Origin: Pseudomonadota bacterium
GTDB lineage: Bacteria; Pseudomonadota; Gammaproteobacteria; Burkholderiales; Rhodocyclaceae
DNA: 64,000 nt
NCBI GenBank assembly: GCA_029776255.1
Contig: JAKOTN010000061.1
Coordinates: 57,416-121,415 of the forward strand
Direction: 5' to 3'
How positions within the stretch are numbered: the first letter of the stretch is position 1; each line of letters begins with the position of its first letter. A model generated the notes under the pieces. The model had not been told where the DNA came from. It searched no databases and saw only the letters and a program-made list of their open reading frames with translations. Shown here piece by piece: positions 50,214 through 59,241 of this stretch. Both the position numbers and the translations under genes were made by a program.

Positions 50214-50770
50214 TTTTCAATACCCTCTTCTTCTGCCAATCCACTGTCCCGCACGGCCGGCCGACACATGTCAGATCGCCGCGCCTGGCAAACCGCTCGG
50301 ACCAGGCTCAGCAGCTCACATCCCGCCCCACCCGAAGGTACGCGCCGCGGTATCCGGCGCATCGGGAAGCAAATTGCGTCCTTTGATTCGCAACGTGCAC
50401 TACGCCACGGATCGCTCGTCTGGCAAGGCGTATTCTCCCTTCATTGCATGACGATGTTCACGAAGGGACAGATCAACGATAACGACTCGCATTTCCCCTG
50501 CTTGAACCGCATTTCCGCTGAACTCCACGGCTAGCACATGAAGAATCGACAGGAGCAACCAGGGGCAAAAGCGAGCCCTGCGGCAACATGCGTATCAAGC
50601 CTTCAACCGGGTCTCAAACACCCGGTTTTTTTTGCCACTGCATGTCGAACGTCCACGCGTGCCCCTACCAAGCGATTACGGAAAAAGAGCGCCACGAGGA
50701 TTTGATTGGCCATTGCTCAAGCGCGATGCCTCCGGTCATTTGGACCAATGTCTTGTAGAACTTTTCACGC
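50214..50770. other. 557-bp region between groEL and the chemoreceptor gene
   Basis: Open frames here lack an RBS, recognisable sequence or hydrophobic pattern. The only clear element is the plus-strand terminator at 50605-50633, which suggests a short transcript starting somewhere in 50440-50560. No promoter is convincing by eye: TTGCAT near 50443 and GATAAC near 50480 are poorly spaced. Confidence 0.4.
50605..50633 (+). terminator. second plus-strand terminator with no gene assigned
   Basis: AACCGGGT (50605-50612), a seven-base loop and ACCCGGTT (50620-50627) with eight thymines form a strong terminator pointing right. No convincing protein gene precedes it on the plus strand after the groESL terminator at 50188, so it may end a small RNA. 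On the minus strand it lacks a T-tract. Confidence 0.85.
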
Positions 50771-52414
50771 CTACGTCTTGAACTTGCCGATCATCTGTTT
50801 TAGTTCCGCCGCCATGGTGTCCAGCGATGCGGCGGCCTGCCTGGATTCGGCCGAAGCGTGGCTGGTCCGTTCGGAAACACCGGAAATCTTTTCCATGTTT
50901 TTGGCGATCTCAAGGCTGGCCAGTTCTTGTTCCCGTACCGAAATGGCGATGTCGTTGACACCCTCGTTGGCCCGCTCGACCTTTTGCCGAGAGTTTTGCA
51001 AGGCTTCTTTGACATCGCCCGCACGTCCCACGCTGGCGGCGATGGACGCCAGACCTTCCTTGATGGTGGTGGCGACAGCGCCCGATTGCGCGTGAATTTG
51101 CACGGTGACGGTTTCGATCTGGTTGGCGGATTGCCCCGATTTTTCCGCCAATTTCCTAACCTCGTCGGCGACGACGGCGAAACCTCGCCCTTGCTCGCCA
51201 GCGCGTGCCGCCTCGATTGCCGCGTTCAGCGCCAGCAGATTGGTCTGGTCGGCGATTTCCTTGACTTGCTGGGTCATGCCGCTGATGGTGTTGGTGCTGA
51301 CGACGAATTCTTCGACCACCCGTGCCATATTGGCCACGCTGTCCTGAACCCGCGTGATGTCTCCGAGAAAATCGTCAACCAGGCGGCAACCCCGCATGGT
51401 GTCGCCGACGCTGGCCGTCGACAGATCGCGAACAGTGGTCACATTGCCGGCCACCGTGGAAATGGAAGTGGTCAGTTGTTCGGTCGAGCCGGCGCAGGTC
51501 AAAACGGCTTCGGCTTGCGCCTTCGTGACGTCCTGCAAGTTCGCCGAGGTGCGGGAAATTTGGGACGAAGCCGCTGAAACGGAAAGCGCGCCCGCGCTTA
51601 CCCCTGCCACAACCGTTCTGAAATCGGCGAGCATGGCATTGAACGACTGGGCGATGCGGGTCAGTTCGTCGTTGCCTCGCGGGTTGATCTGAACAGTCAG
51701 GTCGTGTGTTTCCCGAACGGCGTGCATACCGGACTCGACAGCATTGAGCCGAATGATCGTGCTTTTGGCAACGATAAGCGACAAAACGACGCCGACGGTC
51801 AAGAAGACAAGGCCGGCAACCGCCAGCTGCGTCACGGCGGACGAACCGTACTCGGACAACTGCTGCGCCGTTTGCTGCTCGAATTCGCCGGCCAGCTTTT
51901 GTGCCTCCTTGTTGAGAGTGTCGATCAGCTCGTCGGTTTCACGATCGATGCCGCGCACATCCTTATCGGTCGCCAACGTGAAATCCGGCCGGCTCGCGTC
52001 GCGCGCTTTCAGCGCTTCGCGATAGTTTTCACCCAATTTCTTGGTTGCGGCCAACGCCTTGGACGAATCGATGCGCTTGCCGACATCGAGTTTGTCGGCA
52101 ATCGCCTGAACGGCCGTCAAACGCTCGGCAACCAGTTTCTCCTCCGTTTCGAAAGCTTTCAAATATTTTTCATAGAGGACCGGATCGCCACCCCGGATCA
52201 GGATGTTTTTCCACTCCTGCACCTGAACCTTGAAGTGGTGCTGGGCCGAACGAGCGGCATTGACCAGGGAAACCACGTTGTTCAGTCGTCCGACCGCCTG
52301 GTTGGATTCGCTCGTCAACCTGAAAACCTGCCAGACAGCAATCCCGCCCTGCAACAGCAAGCCAAGGGCCATGGAGACCACGATAAAGAAAATCCTCGCT
52401 CGAATTCCGCCCAT
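50771..52414 (-). CDS. methyl-accepting chemotaxis protein
   Basis: A 547-residue chemoreceptor. TM1 is about residues 8-28, a periplasmic four-helix-type sensor domain spans ~30-190, TM2 ~192-215, and a HAMP domain ~216-270. The signalling domain has the hairpin tip [20 protein letters not shown] and [15 protein letters not shown] 52414 is preferred over GTG 52423. The ligand is unknown and no che genes are adjacent. The AT-rich promoter region lies at 52420-52480. Confidence 0.93.
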   Translation of the reverse strand: MGGIRARIFFIVVSMALGLLLQGGIAVWQVFRLTSESNQAVGRLNNVVSLVNAARSAQHHFKVQVQEWKNILIRGGDPVLYEKYLKAFETEEKLVAERLTAVQAIADKLDVGKRIDSSKALAATKKLGENYREALKARDASRPDFTLATDKDVRGIDRETDELIDTLNKEAQKLAGEFEQQTAQQLSEYGSSAVTQLAVAGLVFLTVGVVLSLIVAKSTIIRLNAVESGMHAVRETHDLTVQINPRGNDELTRIAQSFNAMLADFRTVVAGVSAGALSVSAASSQISRTSANLQDVTKAQAEAVLTCAGSTEQLTTSISTVAGNVTTVRDLSTASVGDTMRGCRLVDDFLGDITRVQDSVANMARVVEEFVVSTNTISGMTQQVKEIADQTNLLALNAAIEAARAGEQGRGFAVVADEVRKLAEKSGQSANQIETVTVQIHAQSGAVATTIKEGLASIAASVGRAGDVKEALQNSRQKVERANEGVNDIAISVREQELASLEIAKNMEKISGVSERTSHASAESRQAAASLDTMAAELKQMIGKFKT

Positions 52415-52765
52415 TGATGGCACCTTAATTCATTAAATTATTTAAATTAATAGTCAATATATCCCAAACGAGATATCCGGTGTATACCGTCGTTCCTTCC
52501 TGCCCTTCGTCATGGACGCCGATCGCGGCCCACTTTCGAACACCGCGTGACGACAAAAGGCAATGGCTCGCCCTGTTCTCTTCACCGGTAGCGCATTTGC
52601 CTCGAAGCGGCGGCAATAAGCATAGAAAAAACTTGTCTTTACCTTATGCAATGGGTGCTCTAAGGTCCACCGTCCGATGCGGCGGTGCCGCTGGCCAGGC
52701 CCAAGCGAACGGGCGCGCCTCTTCCATTTACAACCGCTTTACCCCCTTTATCCGAGGAGATCCCC
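52415..52765. other. 351-bp divergent region between the chemoreceptor and cysK
   Basis: There is no supported gene. On the minus strand a TTGACT at about 52455-52460 in very AT-rich DNA is a likely -35 for the chemoreceptor. On the plus strand a TTGTCT near 52634 is a weak candidate for cysK, whose leader has a GAGGAGA Shine-Dalgarno at 52754-52760. Confidence 0.4.
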
Positions 52766-53743
52766 ATGTCCGGATGGTACGCAGACAATTCTCTTTCCAT
52801 CGGCCGCACGCCGCTGGTCAAACTGAACCGGATCGTCGATGGCGCGCCGGTGACTCTCTTCGCCAAAATCGAGGGGCGCAACCCGGCTTACTCGGTGAAG
52901 TGCCGGATCGGCGCCGCGATGATTTGGGACGCCGAGCAGCGCGGTGTGCTGGGTTCGGGCAAGGAACTGATTGAACCCACCAGCGGCAACACTGGCATTG
53001 CGCTGGCCTTTGTCGCCGCGGCGCGCGGTATTCCGCTGACGCTGACCATGCCAGACACCATGAGCGTGGAGCGGCGGAAGCTGCTGGTGGCCTACGGCGC
53101 CAAACTGATCCTCACCGAAGGGGCCAAGGGAATGAGCGGCGCCATTGCCAAGGCCGAGGAAATCGCCGCCTCAAATCCAAATCGCTACGTCCTGCTGCAG
53201 CAATTCAAAAATCCGGCCAACCCGGCGATCCACGAGCGCACCACCGGACCGGAAATCTGGGACGACACCGAAGGCAAGATCGATATTTTCGTTGCCGGCG
53301 TCGGTACTGGCGGCACGATTACCGGCGTTTCCCGCTATCTGAAGAAGGGTCGCGGCAAGGCCATCGTTTCGGTAGCTGTCGAGCCCACCGCCAGTCCGGT
53401 ACTCACGCAAGCGCGCGCCGGCGAAGCGCTGAAGCCCGGCCCGCATAAAATCCAGGGCATCGGCGCCGGTTTCGTGCCGCAGGTGCTCGACCTCTCGCTG
53501 GTCGATGTCGTCGAGCAGGTGTCGAACGAGGAAGCGGTCGACTACGCCCGCCGTCTTGCCAGGGAAGAAGGAATTCTCTCGGGAATTTCCTGCGGCGCGG
53601 CGGTGGCGGCGGCGGTGCGACACGCCAAGAAGCCTGAAAACGCCGGCAAGACCATCGTTGTCATCCTGCCGGACTCCGGGGAACGTTATCTGAGTTCGGT
53701 GTTGTTCGACGGCGTCTTCGACGCCACCGGTCAAGCCTTGTAA
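52766..53743 (+). CDS. cysK: cysteine synthase A
   Basis: A 325-residue O-acetylserine sulfhydrylase. PLP lysine K45 is in N-P-A-Y-S-V-K-C-R, the loop [10 protein letters not shown] near residue 72, and G-T-G-G-T-I-T-G-V near residue 178. The N-P-A-Y-S-V-K variant marks it as CysK and separates it from CysM at 9.1-10.0 kb. A GAGGAGA Shine-Dalgarno fixes ATG 52766. A perfect 16-base palindrome (53748-53763) sits just after the stop. Confidence 0.96.
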   Translation: MSGWYADNSLSIGRTPLVKLNRIVDGAPVTLFAKIEGRNPAYSVKCRIGAAMIWDAEQRGVLGSGKELIEPTSGNTGIALAFVAAARGIPLTLTMPDTMSVERRKLLVAYGAKLILTEGAKGMSGAIAKAEEIAASNPNRYVLLQQFKNPANPAIHERTTGPEIWDDTEGKIDIFVAGVGTGGTITGVSRYLKKGRGKAIVSVAVEPTASPVLTQARAGEALKPGPHKIQGIGAGFVPQVLDLSLVDVVEQVSNEEAVDYARRLAREEGILSGISCGAAVAAAVRHAKKPENAGKTIVVILPDSGERYLSSVLFDGVFDATGQAL

Positions 53744-53826
53744 ACCTTGAGCCGGCCGGCTCAGTCGGACGTCGGCGCAATTCCGCTGATTCGCCGCCGT
53801 CCGTCCTCCGTGCGTTCCGCTGTCGA

Positions 53827-54456
53827 CTACTTGACGCTGCCCCAGACCTCGGCGACGCGCGCGTCGCGTCCGCAGGCGAAGCGATAGTAGTTGTAACGCA
53901 AGGGGTTTTTCCTGGCATAGCCTTGATGGTAATCCTCGGCGGGCCAGAATTCCGCTGCCGGCGCCATTTCGGTATAAATCATTTTGAAACGGCCGCTGTT
54001 CAACAAGGCCGCGAGGCTGTTCATGGCGATCTGGCGCTGTTCGTCATCCTGCCAGTAGATCGCGCTACGGTATTGCGAGCCGATGTCGCAAAACTGCCGG
54101 TTCTTGACCGTTGGATCGATGTGGCGCCAAAAGTAGTCGACCAGTTGCCGATAACTGAGCACGGTGGGATCGTAGTAAACCCGCACCGCTTCGGTATGCC
54201 CGGTGTCGCCCAGGCTGACCGCTTCGTAGTTCGGCGACGACAGCCAGCCGCCGGTGTAGCCCGCCTCGACGTCGACCACGCCGGAAAGCTGCTCGAAATC
54301 CCGCTGCATGCACCAAAAACAACCGCCGGCGAAAATCGCCGTGGCGGTCTGTCCGCCGCGATGGCGCGAGACATTTTCGATTCTGGTGCAAGCGGCAAGG
54401 CCGACGGCGACGGCGACAAACGCCAGTAAGATCTTAAGTAAACGATTGATTTTCAT
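53827..54456 (-). CDS. msrA: peptide methionine sulfoxide reductase MsrA, lipoprotein form
   Basis: A 209-residue enzyme reducing methionine-S-sulfoxide. The catalytic motif G-G-C-F-W-C places C46. Unlike cytosolic MsrA, it begins with a lipoprotein signal M-K-I-N-R-L-L-K-I-L and lipobox G-L-A-A-C (C23), so it should be membrane-anchored in the periplasm, repairing envelope proteins. Resolving cysteines lie in the C-terminal half (F-A-C-G-R). No msrB or electron donor gene is adjacent. Confidence 0.92.
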   Translation of the reverse strand: MKINRLLKILLAFVAVAVGLAACTRIENVSRHRGGQTATAIFAGGCFWCMQRDFEQLSGVVDVEAGYTGGWLSSPNYEAVSLGDTGHTEAVRVYYDPTVLSYRQLVDYFWRHIDPTVKNRQFCDIGSQYRSAIYWQDDEQRQIAMNSLAALLNSGRFKMIYTEMAPAAEFWPAEDYHQGYARKNPLRYNYYRFACGRDARVAEVWGSVK

Positions 54457-54642
54457 GTTCGTGACTCCAACGATCCGGGAAAATGTCGCCGCGGATTTCC
54501 ACGGCCCGACGCACGCGCGGCGTTCCTCTGACGCCCGGGCCACGGGTCCGGTCGCGGCGCCACGGTTGACCGAACGCGAGGTTTCTTTCCTTTAGTCCGC
54601 CGAGCCGACGATTCCTTACACGCGCCGCCGACCACGTCCTTA

Positions 54643-55515
54643 TCAGGCGCGCGGAATGGAATCACCGGCGCGCGTCGCCTCGGCCACCGCCCTTCCCAGC
54701 GTTTGCAAGGCGGCTAACGGCGGCGCATCGCGCAACGAAATCAAGCCGGTCGGCACCAGGCCGATCTCGTCCGGCAAGGTGTGAATCGTTAGATCACCGG
54801 CATGTGCCGATTGTTCGACCACCCGCCGAGGCATCAATGTCCATCCCAGACCAACGGAAACGCAGCCCAGGATGCCTTCGAGGGTGCCGAACTCCATGGC
54901 ATCGGCCACCGCGTGCCCGATCGCGCGTTGCCAGGCCAGTGCCCGTGTGCGATAAGCGCAGCCCTCGCGGAAGAGAATCAGGGGCAGAGCGACCGGGTCG
55001 CCGCCGGCGGCGCAAACCTGCACCAGTTCCTCGACCACCAGCGGGTCGAAGCGCAAATCGACATGCTCGACCGGCCCGGCGACCATCGCGCAATCGAGGC
55101 GGTGCGCCAGCACTTTGTCCACCAGCGAGGCGCTGCTGTCGGTTTCGACGCGCAGTTCCAGACGCGGATGTTCAGCGCGCACCGCCTTCAACGCCGCCGG
55201 CAGGTGCAGCGCGGCGAAGGTTTCCATGGCACCGATACGCAGCTCGCCGACGCTATCGCCGGCCAAGCGCACCGCCGCGCTGGTTTCGCGTTCGAGCAGC
55301 AACATCCGGCGCGCGTAATCGAGCAGAACCCGTCCGGAGGGCGCCAGCGCCACGCCGCGCCCATTGCGGAAGAACAACTCGGTGCCAAGTTCTTCTTCCA
55401 AGCGGCGAATACGGCTGGTGACGTTCGATTGCACGGTATTGAGTTTCCGCGAAGCGGCGAGGATGCCGCCCTCCTCCACCACCGTCTGAAAAGTCCGCAG
55501 AGCAAGCAGTTCCAT
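54643..55515 (-). CDS. LysR-family transcriptional regulator
   Basis: A 290-residue LTTR. Winged-helix DNA-binding region at residues ~1-60 (F-Q-T-V-V-E-E-G-G-I-L-A-A-S-R-K-L-N, V-T-S-R-I-R-R-L-E-E-E-L-G); co-inducer domain ~90-285. It is divergent from an MFS gene with a 23-bp palindrome between them, the usual LTTR-target arrangement. ATG 55515 is used; TTG 55518 is an alternative. Confidence 0.94.
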   Translation of the reverse strand: MELLALRTFQTVVEEGGILAASRKLNTVQSNVTSRIRRLEEELGTELFFRNGRGVALAPSGRVLLDYARRMLLLERETSAAVRLAGDSVGELRIGAMETFAALHLPAALKAVRAEHPRLELRVETDSSASLVDKVLAHRLDCAMVAGPVEHVDLRFDPLVVEELVQVCAAGGDPVALPLILFREGCAYRTRALAWQRAIGHAVADAMEFGTLEGILGCVSVGLGWTLMPRRVVEQSAHAGDLTIHTLPDEIGLVPTGLISLRDAPPLAALQTLGRAVAEATRAGDSIPRA

Positions 55516-55544
55516 CAATCATTCTCCATTACAGAACACTTTGT

Positions 55545-55567
55545 TCTCAACAAATCATTTGTTGAGA
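55545..55567. promoter_or_regulatory. 23-bp palindromic operator between lysR and the MFS gene
   Basis: TCTCAACAAA, spacer TCA, TTTGTTGAGA is a perfect inverted repeat with 10-base arms, 30 bases from the lysR start and 48 from the MFS start. This is where the LysR regulator would be expected to bind. TATAAC at 55573-55578 may be the -10 of the MFS promoter. Confidence 0.75.
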
Positions 55568-55614
55568 TTTATTATAACGTTTATGTTGCGCTCTCCACAC
55601 GCGAGGAACGCCCA

Positions 55615-56844
55615 ATGAACGAACGAAACGAACGCTTGCACGTGCTTGCCGCCGGCATTTGCAGCCTGATGCTGGCGCTTGGCGTCGCCCGTTTTTCCTA
55701 CACACCGCTGCTGCCGCTGATGCAACAGCAAGCCGGTCTCGGCGTCGCCCAAGCCGCCTGGCTGGCGGCGATCAATTACGCCGGCTATCTCTCGGGCGCC
55801 CTGATCGCCGCGTCGATCAGCGATCTGGTGCTCAAGGATCGCCTTTACCGGATCGGGATGGTCGTCGCCGTTCTGAGCACGGCGATGATGGGCCTGGCCG
55901 CCGACCCCGTTCTTTGGGCCGTTTCGCGCTTTTTTGCCGGGCTGAGCAGCGCCGCCGGCATCCTGCTCGGCACCGGCCTGATTCTTAACTGGCTGATCCG
56001 CCACGATCATCGCAGCGAACTGGGCATCCACTTCACCGGCATCGGCCTGGGCATCGCCGGCTGCGCGGCGACAGTCGCGGCGACCGCTCAATGGCTGGAC
56101 TGGCGCCAATCATGGGGGCTGTTCACCGTCATCGGCGCGCTGTTGCTGATTCCAGCGCTGCGCTGGTTGCCGGCGCCGGATCGCAGCGTCGTCACCAAAA
56201 CCGGCCAGGCGATGCACGACAACCCGCCGAGCACGACTTTCATGCGCCTGTTCATGGCCGCTTATTTCTGTGCCGGCATCGGATACGTCGTCAGCGCGAC
56301 GTTCATCGTCGCCATCGTTGACCGGCTGCCGGGCTTGTCCGGCCAAGGCACACTGGTTTTTCTGGCGATCGGCGCCGCCGCGGCGCCGGCGTGCATCGTC
56401 TGGGATTTCGTGGCCCGCCGCGGCGGCGAACTGAACGCGCTGATCGCCGCCGCCGCGCTTCAGATCGTCGGCATCCTGCTGCCGGTGACCACGAACGGTC
56501 TGGCCACCGCCCTGGCGGGCGCGGTGCTGTTCGGAGGCACATTCATCGGCATGGTCAGCCTGGTGTTGACCATGGCCGGCCGCTATTACCCGACACGGCC
56601 CGCCAAGATGATGGGCAAGATGACGCTCTCGTACGGCGCCGCCCAGATCATCGGCCCGGCGGTCACCGGCTGGCTGGCGGCCCGCTTCGGCGGCGGATAT
56701 GCCGCGGGGCTGTATCTCGCCGCCACGGCGCTCACGGTGGCCACGCTGCTGTTGCTGATCCTCAAGGCGATGGAACGCGCCACTATCGTCGCGGAACAGC
56801 ACGAGGAGCAGCGGGAAGACCTGCCCGCCTGCGCGCGCCCCTGA
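55615..56844 (+). CDS. YbfB/YjiJ family MFS transporter
   Basis: A 409-residue 12-helix transporter. The first helix G-V-A-R-F-S-Y-T-P-L-L-P-L-M, with Y-A-G-Y-L-S-G-A after it, is the signature of the YbfB/YjiJ family, and G-T-G-L-I-L-N-W lies in helix 4-5. The substrate is unknown. It is divergently transcribed from the LysR gene, which likely controls it. Confidence 0.9.
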   Translation: MNERNERLHVLAAGICSLMLALGVARFSYTPLLPLMQQQAGLGVAQAAWLAAINYAGYLSGALIAASISDLVLKDRLYRIGMVVAVLSTAMMGLAADPVLWAVSRFFAGLSSAAGILLGTGLILNWLIRHDHRSELGIHFTGIGLGIAGCAATVAATAQWLDWRQSWGLFTVIGALLLIPALRWLPAPDRSVVTKTGQAMHDNPPSTTFMRLFMAAYFCAGIGYVVSATFIVAIVDRLPGLSGQGTLVFLAIGAAAAPACIVWDFVARRGGELNALIAAAALQIVGILLPVTTNGLATALAGAVLFGGTFIGMVSLVLTMAGRYYPTRPAKMMGKMTLSYGAAQIIGPAVTGWLAARFGGGYAAGLYLAATALTVATLLLLILKAMERATIVAEQHEEQREDLPACARP

Positions 56845-56967
56845 ATGCCGCCAAGGCGTGGCAAAAATCCCTCAATACCACTTGAAAGCCCCGGTTTTCA
56901 AACGGTTTTCAGACAAACAGCCGCGCTTTCCGCGATAATGCGCGAGGTTCAACTTTCCGTGCATGCC

Positions 56968-58581
56968 ATGTCGCCACAATCATTCCGTTTTTCCTCCCGC
57001 CTGGGCCGCGACTGGCGCCGGCGGCATCTTGCCTTGCTGGGTCTGGCGATATGCCTGGCCAGCGCCAACGGTCTCACGGTCGCCGCACCGTTGTGGTTCG
57101 GCAACGAGGGGCCGACCGCCGCCGCCAGGCAGGCACTGGACGTTCTCGCCAACGCGGCGGCCGACGGACTGGATGCCAAGGACTACCCGGTTGAACGCTT
57201 GCGTGAGGCGATCAAGACCGCCGGCCCCGTTTCGCCAGCCAACGAGGAACGCATCGCTCGGGCCGACCAAGCACTAACGGCGACGATGATTCGTTATATC
57301 AATGATCTTCGCGGAGGACGCCTCGAAGGACGCCAGATGCCCGGCAACTACCGGCGCTCGACCGAATTCAACGCCGAGGCGTGGCTGCAAGCGGCCGTGG
57401 CCGGCAACCGCGTCGCCGAGGCGGTGCGCGCCGCGGCACCCGACGCGCCGCAATATGCCGGCATGCGCGACGCCCTGGCACGCTACCGCGAACTGATCGG
57501 CAAGGAAGCCTGGCAAAAAAACCTGCCGCCGCTGCCCGGCGGCCGGCTGACTCCTGGCCAGGCCTACGCCGATCTGCCGCGATTGACGCAGCGCCTGATC
57601 CAGCTCGGCGACCTGCCCGCCGGCAGCACACCGCCCAAACACTATGAAGGCGCGCTCGTCGAAGGCGTCAAATCCTTTCAGGAACGTCACGCACTGACCG
57701 CCGACGGCGTGATCGGCAACAGCACGCTGGTGGAACTGAACGTGCCGCCCGAAACGCGCGTCCGCCAGATCGAACTGGCGCTCGAGCGTCTGCGATGGAC
57801 GCCGCTGCCGCAAAATCGCCGCAACATCGTGGTCAACATCCCCGAATTCACCTTGCGCGCCTATGGGCTGCGCGACGGCAAAATCGAACCGGCGGTGAGC
57901 ATGCGGGTGATCGTCGGCAAGGCCGGCAAGACGCGCACGCCGCTCTTCGACACCGACATGCGGGTCATCGAGTTCAGCCCCAACTGGAACGTACCGCCGT
58001 CGATCGCCAAGGGGGAAACGCTGCCGCGTCTGCGCCGCGATCCGACCTACTTCAGCCGGGCTGGGCTGGAATTCGTCGGCAGCGACGGCAAGGTCGTCGC
58101 CGGTTTTTCCGACACTAGCCTGGCCGCGGTCGAGCGTGGTCAGATGCGCATCCGGCAACGACCCAGCGCCGGCAATGCCCTCGGCCAGATCAAATTCGTT
58201 CTGCCGAACAGCAACGCCATCTACCTGCATCACACCGCCAGCCCGCAGCTTTTCAAGCGCGACCGTCGCGACTTCAGCCACGGCTGCATCCGTATCGAGG
58301 CGCCCGTCGATCTGGCGCGTTTCGTTCTCGCCGACGAACCGGAATGGACGCGGGAGCGCATCGTCAAGGCGATGGGCCGGGGCAAGTCGTCCACCGCCAG
58401 CCTGCGCGAACCGCTGCCGGTGGTGATCGCCTACAACACGACGGTGCTCAAGGAGGGCAAGCTGTATTTCTTCCGCGACATCTATGGCCTGGACAAGGCG
58501 CTGGATAACGCCCTGCGCGCGCGCTCGCAGGTGGTCAGGGCTTCCTCTCAGAGCGAAATTGCCGCAAAATCGAGGGCTTGA
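56968..58581 (+). CDS. L,D-transpeptidase (YcbB/LdtD type)
   Basis: A 537-residue periplasmic enzyme making 3-3 peptidoglycan crosslinks. A signal segment (A-L-L-G-L-A-I-C-L-A-S-A) is followed by an YcbB scaffold domain, a peptidoglycan-binding domain (V-K-S-F-Q-E-R-H-A-L-T-A-D-G-V-I-G) near residue 240, and the YkuD catalytic domain with H-G-C-I-R, nucleophile C440. The gene precedes a DUF882 peptidase gene, as ycbB precedes ycbK in E. coli. Confidence 0.93.
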   Translation: MSPQSFRFSSRLGRDWRRRHLALLGLAICLASANGLTVAAPLWFGNEGPTAAARQALDVLANAAADGLDAKDYPVERLREAIKTAGPVSPANEERIARADQALTATMIRYINDLRGGRLEGRQMPGNYRRSTEFNAEAWLQAAVAGNRVAEAVRAAAPDAPQYAGMRDALARYRELIGKEAWQKNLPPLPGGRLTPGQAYADLPRLTQRLIQLGDLPAGSTPPKHYEGALVEGVKSFQERHALTADGVIGNSTLVELNVPPETRVRQIELALERLRWTPLPQNRRNIVVNIPEFTLRAYGLRDGKIEPAVSMRVIVGKAGKTRTPLFDTDMRVIEFSPNWNVPPSIAKGETLPRLRRDPTYFSRAGLEFVGSDGKVVAGFSDTSLAAVERGQMRIRQRPSAGNALGQIKFVLPNSNAIYLHHTASPQLFKRDRRDFSHGCIRIEAPVDLARFVLADEPEWTRERIVKAMGRGKSSTASLREPLPVVIAYNTTVLKEGKLYFFRDIYGLDKALDNALRARSQVVRASSQSEIAAKSRA

Positions 58582-58600
58582 TCTTCAAGCGACTCCCCTG

Positions 58601-59161
58601 ATGACAACAATCGTTTATCCCGCGCGCCGGCTGTTTATCGGTCGGACCGCCAAACTGCTCGTCGCCGGCACGGTCCTGCCGCTCGCCGGCCCGGCCCTGG
58701 CCGCCCTGCCGCGCAATGCCCAACGGCTCGACTTCGAGCACTTGCACACCAATGAAAGCCTGTCGGTGGTTTTCAAGATCGGCAACAAATACGTGCCGCG
58801 CGCGCTGAACGCGCTGAATCACCTGTTGCGCGATCACTACACCGACGAAGTCGGCAGCATCGACCCGCAGCTTTTCGATCTGCTCTACCAGACCAGGCAG
58901 GAACTTGGCAGCCGCGAACCCTTCCAGATCATTTCCGGCTACCGCTGCCCGACGACCAATACCCGATTGCGCCAGAGCGGCGGCGGCGGCGTCGCCCGGC
59001 AGAGCCTGCACATGGAAGGCCGTGCCATCGACATCCGTCTGGGCGACGTGCCGTTGGCGGACCTGCGCGACGCGGCGATTTCCCTGAACGGCGGGGGAGT
59101 GGGCTTTTATCCGCGCGAGGAATTCGTCCATCTCGACACCGGCAAGGTGCGCTACTGGTAA
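58601..59161 (+). CDS. DUF882/YcbK family M15-like peptidase
   Basis: A 186-residue protein with a signal sequence of Tat/Sec type (A-R-R-L-F-I-G-R-T-A-K-L-L-V-A-G). The M15 zinc motif is S-L-H-M-E-G-R-A-I-D-I (H and D ligands) with a second F-V-H-L-D near the end. This is the YcbK pattern; YcbK (MepK) in E. coli cuts 3-3 peptidoglycan crosslinks. It lies 19 bases after the L,D-transpeptidase gene, so making and cutting enzymes are cotranscribed. Confidence 0.92.
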   Translation: MTTIVYPARRLFIGRTAKLLVAGTVLPLAGPALAALPRNAQRLDFEHLHTNESLSVVFKIGNKYVPRALNALNHLLRDHYTDEVGSIDPQLFDLLYQTRQELGSREPFQIISGYRCPTTNTRLRQSGGGGVARQSLHMEGRAIDIRLGDVPLADLRDAAISLNGGGVGFYPREEFVHLDTGKVRYW

Positions 59162-59241
59162 GCTCGACGGCGGAGGCTCCGTCGCCCCGCCCCTCCTTCG
59201 CCCTCATCGCCCTGCTGACGACGCTGACCGCCGTCGGCCCC

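Noticed and set aside
50268..50534. 88-codon open frame after groEL as a gene
   Set aside because: No Shine-Dalgarno, composition unlike proteins, and it crosses no recognisable domain; the region's clearer signal is a terminator.
53748..53763. Perfect 16-base palindrome after cysK, as a terminator
   Set aside because: TGAGCCGG-CCGGCTCA has no loop and no T-tract; it may be chance or a Rho-dependent stall.
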